A DNA stretch of 38,721 nt, from contig JAISNL010000032.1 of the NCBI GenBank assembly GCA_031276235.1, positions 1-38,721 of the forward strand. Direction: 5' to 3'. Below, in pieces: positions 32,711-38,721 of this stretch. The translations under genes were made by a program, and so were the position numbers. Within the stretch, counting starts at the first letter, position 1. Every line of letters begins with the position of its first letter. The notes below the pieces were generated by a model, which searched no databases, was not told where the DNA came from, and worked only from the letters and a program-made list of their open reading frames with translations. The DNA is from Prevotellaceae bacterium. GTDB lineage: Bacteria > Bacteroidota > Bacteroidia > Bacteroidales > UBA932.

Positions 32711-33703
32711 ATGGCATGCACTTTGGTAATTCGATTTTCAGCAATGGGAGATGTAGCAATGACTGTTCCCGTTTTGTATTCCGTTGCCAGTCGCTATCCT
32801 AACGATAAATTTATATTGCTTACAAAAAACAGTTTTCAATCAATATTTATTCACAAGCCCGATAATGTGGAAATTTTTGCAACTCATACAGGCGGCATAC
32901 ATAAAGGAATAAAAGGCATGTGGAAATTAATGAATGAATTAAATAAAAAAAAAATTGATTATGTCGCCGATTTGCATCAGGTATTGCGATCTATTGAAAT
33001 TGACGGATATTTCAAATTAAAAGGCAAAAAAGTAGCGGTTATCAACAAAGGCAGAGCTGATAAAAAGGCGCTTACGCGAAAAAACAACAAAAAAATTATT
33101 CCGTTGCAATCTTCAATTGACCGTTATCGCAAAGTATTTGAAAATTTGGGATACGATTCTTCGCTGAATTTCACCTCTTTGTTTTTCGACAAAGATAAAA
33201 AAAATGACATTTTTGTAGGCATAGCGCCACTTGCCAAGCATACAGGTAAAATTTATCCGCTTGAAAAAATGGCTAAAGTCATTCGCCTGCTGATAGAAAA
33301 ATCAACAGCTAAAATATTTTTATTTGGAGGACGAAATGAACTCGATTGCCTTGAAAATCTTGGCATCAGGCACGAACGCATAGAAGTGGTTGCAGGGCAA
33401 TTATCGTTTTACGAAGAACTCATGTTAATGAATGATTTGGATGTAATGCTTTCGATGGATTCAGCCAACATGCATTTGGCTTCGCTGGTAAATACTCCGG
33501 TAGTTTCAATTTGGGGAGCAACCCATCCTTATGCAGGATTTTACGGATACGGTCAAAATCCCGACAATGCAATTCAGACAGACATGCCTTGCCGTCCGTG
33601 TTCCGTTTTTGGAAACAAGCCTTGCCGATACGGCTCGTACGAATGTCTTAAAAAAATAGAACCCGAAATGATTGTAGAAAAAATTATGAACATTATTAAT
33701 TGA
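32711..33703 (+). CDS. Family 9 glycosyltransferase (heptosyltransferase-like)
   Basis: A 330-residue GT9 enzyme. The N-terminal L-V-I-R-F-S-A-M-G-D-V-A-M-T-V-P (about 4-19) is the acceptor-side motif of ADP-heptose:LPS heptosyltransferases. The C-terminal half has G-I-A-P-L-A-K-H-T-G-K (about 175-185), M-S-M-D-S-A-N-M-H-L-A-S-L (about 252-264) and V-S-I-W-G-A-T-H-P, which bind the nucleotide sugar. A cysteine cluster (C-R-P-C-S-V-F, and three more nearby) lies near the C terminus. It acts at the cytoplasmic face of the inner membrane on lipopolysaccharide core. The acyltransferase gene starts three bases downstream, which fits. The actual sugar is not known. Confidence 0.9.
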   Translation: MACTLVIRFSAMGDVAMTVPVLYSVASRYPNDKFILLTKNSFQSIFIHKPDNVEIFATHTGGIHKGIKGMWKLMNELNKKKIDYVADLHQVLRSIEIDGYFKLKGKKVAVINKGRADKKALTRKNNKKIIPLQSSIDRYRKVFENLGYDSSLNFTSLFFDKDKKNDIFVGIAPLAKHTGKIYPLEKMAKVIRLLIEKSTAKIFLFGGRNELDCLENLGIRHERIEVVAGQLSFYEELMLMNDLDVMLSMDSANMHLASLVNTPVVSIWGATHPYAGFYGYGQNPDNAIQTDMPCRPCSVFGNKPCRYGSYECLKKIEPEMIVEKIMNIIN

Positions 33704-33706
33704 ATT

Positions 33707-34585
33707 ATGTATTACATTGTTAGCACAATATGGTTTTTATTTTCGTTACTTCCATTTAGAGTACTTTATCTTTTTTCGGATATTTTATATTTTCCTCTGT
33801 ATTATTGTATTCGCTATCGTCGAAAAATTGTAAGAAAAAATCTTTTAAATTCCTTTCCCGAAAAGGATTTGAAAACAATTATCAAAATAGAAAAACAATT
33901 TTATTCTTTTTTATGCGATTGCATAGTCGAAACAATGAAATTTTTTTCTTTAAGTGAAAAAAGCATTCGTAAGCGCATGACTTTTGAAGGCGCAGAAGAA
34001 GTGATGAAAGAAATGGGAAACGACAAATCGTGCATCATAAACATGGGACATTATTGCACTTGGGAATGGTTACCTTCTATTCCTTTGCATTTGAACAGCC
34101 GCTTTTTTTTCGGACAGGTTTATCAACCTTTGCGAAGCAAATTGTTTGATAAACTTTTTTTGAAAATCAGAAGCCGTTTTCGATCACAGAATATTCCTCG
34201 CAAAAACATATTGCGCAACATAGTCAGGCTGAAACAGGAAAATAGACAGTTTGTTATCGGATTTATCTCAGACCAAACGCCGCAGGGAAACAGCGACCAT
34301 CGCTGGATTGATTTTCTCAATCAGGATACCTGCGTTTTTTTAGGAGCAGAACACATTGCCCGCAAAACACAGGCGGTTGTTTTCTATTTGGATGTAACAA
34401 AAATAAAAAGAGGATATTACAGTTGTAAATTTGTGCATTTGACATCAAATCCACAGCAATTGCCCGAATATCTATTAACCGACATGTATTTTCAGCATTT
34501 GGAAAAAAACATACAGCAAAATCCGCCGTACTGGCTATGGTCGCACAATCGCTGGAAACGACCGCGAACAATAATTGGAAAATGA
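33707..34585 (+). CDS. lpxL: Lipid A-type lauroyl/myristoyl acyltransferase (LpxL/HtrB family)
   Basis: A 292-residue enzyme that adds a secondary acyl chain to lipid A or a related lipid. The N terminus is hydrophobic (about 5-35), as expected for an inner-membrane anchor. The catalytic H-x4-E/D motif is present as H-Y-C-T-W-E, where many relatives have H-x-G-N-W-E. Further family features are I-S-D-Q-T-P (about 187-192), F-L-G-A-E and the C-terminal W-L-W-S-H-N-R-W-K-R. It follows the glycosyltransferase by three bases, so the pair is cotranscribed in a lipopolysaccharide cluster. Transcription would end at the hairpin at 34730-34768. Confidence 0.9.
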   Translation: MYYIVSTIWFLFSLLPFRVLYLFSDILYFPLYYCIRYRRKIVRKNLLNSFPEKDLKTIIKIEKQFYSFLCDCIVETMKFFSLSEKSIRKRMTFEGAEEVMKEMGNDKSCIINMGHYCTWEWLPSIPLHLNSRFFFGQVYQPLRSKLFDKLFLKIRSRFRSQNIPRKNILRNIVRLKQENRQFVIGFISDQTPQGNSDHRWIDFLNQDTCVFLGAEHIARKTQAVVFYLDVTKIKRGYYSCKFVHLTSNPQQLPEYLLTDMYFQHLEKNIQQNPPYWLWSHNRWKRPRTIIGK

Positions 34586-34726
34586 TAATATTAGAAAATT
34601 AAAAACGTCATGAATTATTCTTCACGAATCAATTCATATGGCATTGAAAAATAAATTTTTGAGGAAAAACGGCGAAAAAAATTGGTCTGTTATTTGAACA
34701 TTTTTCCCAAAAACCTCAAGCCAACA

Positions 34727-34772
34727 AATAAAACATCCCGCACAAGTTGCATTTGTGCGGGATGTTTTATAT
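34727..34772. terminator. Bidirectional terminator between lpxL and the right beta-helix gene
   Basis: A 16-bp perfect stem (34730-34745 with 34753-34768, seven-base loop) is flanked by A and T runs on both sides, so it can end transcripts from lpxL and from the converging beta-helix gene. Its inner core CATCCCGCA/TGCGGGATG matches the terminator at 841-875. Confidence 0.85.
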
Positions 34773-34783
34773 TTATTCATTCC

Positions 34784-35608
34784 CTACTCGCAATTACATT
34801 CAAAGTTGTAATTTACTTCGTATGCGCCTAATTCTATTTGGGATTCTTGGATGCGGGGGGCGCTTTCTATGTCTGTCGGCTCGCGGTTGAGGGCGTTGTT
34901 GCCGGCGTTGAGCGCTGGACTGCCAAGTTGCGGACGATAATAACCATCTATGCTTGGCGCGGCTGATGCTGAAACAGGATGCATAAAGGCAGGAGCATTT
35001 GACGGATTTGTACCGTTTATGTTGCCTGCGCCTGATGGATTCAAATCTTGAATTAGCGAATACTGATATGCTGGCGAACCGCCTGCGCTGTAAACATTGT
35101 TGCTGCTTCCTGCGGCATTGCCCCAGACAATGGAATTACCAATTTGCGGCGATGAATTATTTGTATATATTCCGCCGCCGCTTGTTGTTGCGCGGTTGCC
35201 GCTTACCGTGATATTTGTAAGCGCGGGCGAACCGCCGTTGAGGTAGATACCGCCGCCACTCGCTGATAGATTCCCGCTCACAACTGCATTGATAAGTTTT
35301 GGCGATGAATTATATGCATATATTCCGCCGCCATATGCTGATGCTTCGCTGCCTTTTATTTCTACATTTACTATATTTGGCGATGAATTAGCAAAATATA
35401 TTCCGCCGCCGCTGTTTGCGCTTATAGACTGCCCATTTACGGTGATTGTGCCGCTGCCTTTTGCCTTGCCGTTTCTAACAACAAAACCGTCTAATCGGGC
35501 GGTATCCGTGCCGCTTATCATGCTGCCTGCGCTTATTACAGTATGATACGAATTATCTCCGCTCAAAATACTTGGATTTTGTGCAAGGTTACGCTCTGAT
35601 AATAATGT
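34784..35608 (-). repeat. Right arm of the 825-base inverted repeat
   Basis: Position x of the left end aligns with 35609 minus x here over all 825 bases with no gap. Protein identity is about 94 percent overall, and the last 99 residues are identical. Similarity stops exactly at the stop codon, where the flanking terminators differ. Confidence 0.93.
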
Positions 35609-38600
35609 TTCCGTACCTGCAAAGCCGCCATAAATCCTGACTCCTGCAGCTATTACAAAGGCTTTATCCTTGTCTGATGTTCCGTTGCCTGCCTTATGCA
35701 GTGGTAGGTATCTGCCTCTTGCAACCCAGATTTCTTTTATCTTTTTTATCTCTGTGCATGCTTTTGATTGTGCCGCCAAAAGCGGGTCTGCCAAGCCCGG
35801 ATAAGCGTTTGCCCATGATGAACCATCTTTGTTGCCTGCGCCTGATACCGTTACATAAACTCTGCCGTTGGCATCGGGAGAGACAGAAATCTCAGCGGAA
35901 TTGTCAAACTCATACGCGCCCATGTCTATTGCAGAGCCGGAAAGGCGCGGATTGCCTGCAACATCCTTCTCGCCGTTAAAATCGGCTATTCCTGCATTCG
36001 TTAAATATGTGGCATTGTAGCCTTGATTTACGCAGGGGCTGCAAGCCTCAAGCTGAAAATCTCCTTCTATAGTAGGAATATATACAGTTGCGCTTTGAGG
36101 ATTTACAAACAGCGGATTATTTGCCTCTATACCGTTTAAATTACCTGTACCTGCAGGATTTAGTCCGTCTATCAGGCAATAAGTATAAGTAGCGCTACTA
36201 CCTGCAGCTACTACCGTGCTATTTCCCCATACAATACTATTATATGCGTTCATCTGACCGCTATTAATATATATGCCCGAACCATTCGGAGTTGCATTTC
36301 CGCTAACGGTTACATTGGTGAATGTGGATATTCCGCCACCTAAAAAATAAATTCCGCCGCCGGAGCCACCTGCCGCATTACCGCTGACAAGTACATTTGT
36401 TAATTTTGGAGAAGAGCCATTAATACATATTCCACCGCCATGGTCATTACTATTACTTGCTGTCATATTGCCGCGTATTTCCAGATTAACCAAGTCAGGC
36501 GAAGAATTGACAATATGTATTCCTGCCCCGTACATGTTTATTGAATGTCCGTTTACAGTAACCGTGCTACTTCCTGTTGCACGACCGTGAATTATGCTGA
36601 AACCGTCCAAGCGGGCATCACCAACATCGCCTGCTGAAATCACTATATGATAACTGTTATCGGTATCTACATCCTCTGTACCTATATCGCCACTCAAAAT
36701 ACATTTGTTGGCTGCAAGGTTGCGCTGTGCGAGGCTTGTTTCCGTACCGGCAAAACCGCCGTAAACCTTAACTCCTGGTACAAGCACAAAGGCATTGTCC
36801 CTGCCGCCGTCAGCACAACCTATGGCGGATGCGTGGTATAGAGGCTTGTATGTGCCTGATGCAACCCATATTTCGTTTACTTCTGCGTGAGTGCGGGCAA
36901 ATATGAGGGCAGTAGCCAGTTCGGGCATAGCATTATCCCATGACGAGCCGTTGCTATTGCCTCCGCTCACAGATTTGTTCACATAAAGCCTGCCGTTGGC
37001 ATCGGGAGTATATTCAAAGCCGTCAAACTCATAAGCGCCCATATCTATGCGCAATCCATGCCTGCGTGCGATGCCCGCTACATCTGTTTGATTGGTAAAA
37101 TCGGCTATTCCAACATGTTCTAAATAAATAGAATCATTGCCTCTATCCACGCAGGGGCTGCAAGCCTCAAGCCGAAAATCTCCCTCTATGGTAGGCGAAC
37201 TGGAAGTAGCCGCCTGGGGATTTATAAAAGTCGGTATATTGATACCGGTTACAAGAGTACCGTCTAAGTTACCTGTACCTTCCGGATTTAGCCCGCTTAT
37301 TAAACAATTAGTATAAGTAGCGCTACCATTTGTATCCGTAGCCACGGTATTTCCCCATACAATGGTATTATATGCTTTCAGCTGACAGTTATAAATATAT
37401 ATTCCCGAACCGTTAGTATTAGTCGAAACATAATTCCCGCTAACAGTTACATTGGTTAATGTAGGTACGCCGGCACTGCCACCAACATATATCCCGCCGC
37501 CGTAATTGGCGCGATTACCGCAGACAAGCACATTTGTCAATTTTGGAGAAGAATTTCCAGCGTATAACCCGCCGCCATAGTATGCGTTATTGCCGCGAAT
37601 TTCCAGATAAACAAGATTTGGGGAAGAATATGTAAGAGATATTCCGCCTCCGTTACGTCGAGAAACAGATTGTCCGTTTACGGTAAGCGTGCTGCTGCCT
37701 CCGTCTGCATTACCGTGAATTATGCTGAAACCGTCTAATCGGGCTGTGTCTGCTCCGCTTATCATGCTACCTGCTACTATAACTACATGATAACAATTAT
37801 CGGTATCTACATCCTCTGTACCTATATCGCCACTCAAAATACATTTGTTTGCAGCAAGGTTGCGCTGTGCGAGGCTTGTTTCCGTACCTGCAAAACCGCC
37901 GTAAATCTTAACTCCTGCAACAAGTACAAAGGCATTGTCCCTGCCGCCGTCAGCACAACCTATGGCGGATGCGTGGTATAGAGGCTTGTATGTACCAGAT
38001 GCAACCCATATTTCGTTTACTTCTGCGTGAGTGCGGGCAAATATGAGGGCAGTAGCCAGTTCGGGCATAGCATTATCCCATGACGAGCCGTTGCCGGTGC
38101 CTCCGCTCACAGATTTGTTCACATAAAGCCTGCCATTGGCATCGGGAGTATATTCAAAGCCATCAAATTCATACGCGCCCATGTCTATGCTCAATCCATG
38201 CCTGCGTGCGATGCCTGCGGCATCGGTTTGATTGTCAAAATTTGATGCTCCAACGTGCGCTAAATAAATAGAATCACTGCCTTTGTCCACGCAGGGGCTG
38301 CAAGCCTCAAGCCGAAAATCTCCCTCTATGGTAGGCGAGCCGGAAGTAGCCAACACGGGATTTATAAAATTCGGTATATTTAATGAAGTAACAAGAGTAC
38401 CGTCCAAGTTTCCTGTACCTGCAGGATTTTGCCCTTGTATCAAACAATTAGTATAAGTAGCGCCGCTACCACTTATACCATTGGTATTTCCCCAGACAAT
38501 GGTATTATATGCTTTCATCTGACTGCTACTACTATATATTCCATAACCATAATTTCCGCTGATAGTTACATTGGTTAATGTCAATACGCTGGCATTATAA

Positions 38601-38721
38601 TTGTATATCCCGCCGCCGGAACTGGCTACATTACCGCTGACAAGTACATTTGTCAATTTTGGAGAAGACAGTTGAGCGAATATCCCGCCGCCCCTATCTG
38701 TTGTCCTATTGCCGCGAATTT
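34784..38721 (-). CDS. Large modular parallel beta-helix surface protein (5' end outside window)
   Basis: The frame is open to base 38721, so at least 1312 residues are present and the N terminus is missing; the TTG at 38656 is internal. The protein consists of four related modules of about 380 residues. A module runs from P-D-A-N-G-R-x-Y-V, through W-V-A-S-G-T-Y-K-P-L-Y, Y-G-G-F-A-G-T-E-T, I-L-S-G-D and beta-helix coils with G-G-G-I-Y and S-S-P-K-L-T-N-V. Each ends in S-P-C-V-D-x-G and I-D-M-G-A-Y-E, resembling the choice-of-anchor Q block. The last module ends with SPALNAG and IELGAYE and equals the left-end gene. It is probably exported and surface-exposed; ligand and anchor are unknown, and no Por C-terminal domain is seen. 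Confidence 0.85.
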   Translation of the reverse strand, partial: IRGNRTTDRGGGIFAQLSSPKLTNVLVSGNVASSGGGIYNYNASVLTLTNVTISGNYGYGIYSSSSQMKAYNTIVWGNTNGISGSGATYTNCLIQGQNPAGTGNLDGTLVTSLNIPNFINPVLATSGSPTIEGDFRLEACSPCVDKGSDSIYLAHVGASNFDNQTDAAGIARRHGLSIDMGAYEFDGFEYTPDANGRLYVNKSVSGGTGNGSSWDNAMPELATALIFARTHAEVNEIWVASGTYKPLYHASAIGCADGGRDNAFVLVAGVKIYGGFAGTETSLAQRNLAANKCILSGDIGTEDVDTDNCYHVVIVAGSMISGADTARLDGFSIIHGNADGGSSTLTVNGQSVSRRNGGGISLTYSSPNLVYLEIRGNNAYYGGGLYAGNSSPKLTNVLVCGNRANYGGGIYVGGSAGVPTLTNVTVSGNYVSTNTNGSGIYIYNCQLKAYNTIVWGNTVATDTNGSATYTNCLISGLNPEGTGNLDGTLVTGINIPTFINPQAATSSSPTIEGDFRLEACSPCVDRGNDSIYLEHVGIADFTNQTDVAGIARRHGLRIDMGAYEFDGFEYTPDANGRLYVNKSVSGGNSNGSSWDNAMPELATALIFARTHAEVNEIWVASGTYKPLYHASAIGCADGGRDNAFVLVPGVKVYGGFAGTETSLAQRNLAANKCILSGDIGTEDVDTDNSYHIVISAGDVGDARLDGFSIIHGRATGSSTVTVNGHSINMYGAGIHIVNSSPDLVNLEIRGNMTASNSNDHGGGICINGSSPKLTNVLVSGNAAGGSGGGIYFLGGGISTFTNVTVSGNATPNGSGIYINSGQMNAYNSIVWGNSTVVAAGSSATYTYCLIDGLNPAGTGNLNGIEANNPLFVNPQSATVYIPTIEGDFQLEACSPCVNQGYNATYLTNAGIADFNGEKDVAGNPRLSGSAIDMGAYEFDNSAEISVSPDANGRVYVTVSGAGNKDGSSWANAYPGLADPLLAAQSKACTEIKKIKEIWVARGRYLPLHKAGNGTSDKDKAFVIAAGVRIYGGFAGTETLLSERNLAQNPSILSGDNSYHTVISAGSMISGTDTARLDGFVVRNGKAKGSGTITVNGQSISANSGGGIYFANSSPNIVNVEIKGSEASAYGGGIYAYNSSPKLINAVVSGNLSASGGGIYLNGGSPALTNITVSGNRATTSGGGIYTNNSSPQIGNSIVWGNAAGSSNNVYSAGGSPAYQYSLIQDLNPSGAGNINGTNPSNAPAFMHPVSASAAPSIDGYYRPQLGSPALNAGNNALNREPTDIESAPRIQESQIELGAYEVNYNFECNCE
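36650..37335 (-). repeat. Internal module repeat, copy 1 (pairs with 37790-38475)
   Basis: This stretch recurs 1140 bases further on with few changes. The best part, about 36657-36990 against 37797-38130, is nearly identical. The period of 1140 bases is 380 codons, so copies stay in frame. Confidence 0.85.
37790..38475 (-). repeat. Internal module repeat, copy 2 (pairs with 36650-37335)
   Basis: Second copy of the 1140-base module of the right beta-helix gene. The beta-helix segments between the copies diverge more than the W-V-A-S-G-T-Y and G-G-F-A-G-T-E parts. Confidence 0.85.

Noticed and set aside
34784-34900. Type IX secretion C-terminal sorting domain on the beta-helix proteins
   Set aside because: The C terminus ends IELGAYEVNYNFECNCE, without the beta-sandwich and K-rich tail of such domains.
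1-38721. tRNA or rRNA genes
   Set aside because: I saw no TTC-loop/acceptor-stem combinations or rRNA signature sequences in the intergenic regions; a covariance search would be needed for a firm negative.

Overview
This window is chromosomal DNA from a member of the Bacteroidota, probably order Bacteroidales. Four things point there. Several genes are preceded by TAnnTTTG -7 boxes, some with a TTG about 20 bases upstream. Gene families largely confined to this phylum are present: DUF4836 and DUF4293 proteins, a DUF4254 protein next to a family 9 glycosyltransferase, a TamL-type lipoprotein, and a BtuG-type surface lipoprotein. Intergenic DNA is very AT-rich. Outer-membrane and surface lipoprotein genes are abundant. 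I cannot name the genus.

Layout. Both ends lie inside two large parallel beta-helix surface protein genes in opposite orientation. The 825 bases at the left end align without a gap to 34784-35608 on the other strand. Between these arms the order is: rpsF-rpsR-rplI (minus); flavodoxin, dsbD, rsgA, lipA, lipB and an Xaa-Pro aminopeptidase (plus); an accessory island at 10.4-12.3 kb, with a small HTH regulator facing three unrecognised or repeat-type genes across a 44-base palindrome; a large TPR protein and outer-membrane barrel pair (minus); a 42-base tandem repeat; a vitamin B12 uptake operon (btuG, a second surface lipoprotein, btuB) behind a cobalamin riboswitch (minus); serS, a DUF4836 lipoprotein and an ABC ATPase/FtsX-like permease pair (plus); DUF4293 and tamL (minus); an ISAs1-type transposase remnant; then polyprenyl synthetase, DUF4254, glycosyltransferase 9 and a lipid A-type acyltransferase (plus).

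Most genes are housekeeping or envelope functions: translation, lipoate synthesis and transfer, periplasmic thiol reduction, outer-membrane assembly, B12 import, and isoprenoid and lipopolysaccharide synthesis. The parts most worth study are the inverted surface-protein arms, which could invert about 34 kb or exchange sequence by recombination; the HTH/palindrome/three-gene island, the best candidate for an undescribed small system; the 42-base repeat array; and a family of short dispersed intergenic repeats. All functions are inferred by reading the sequence; no database search was run.
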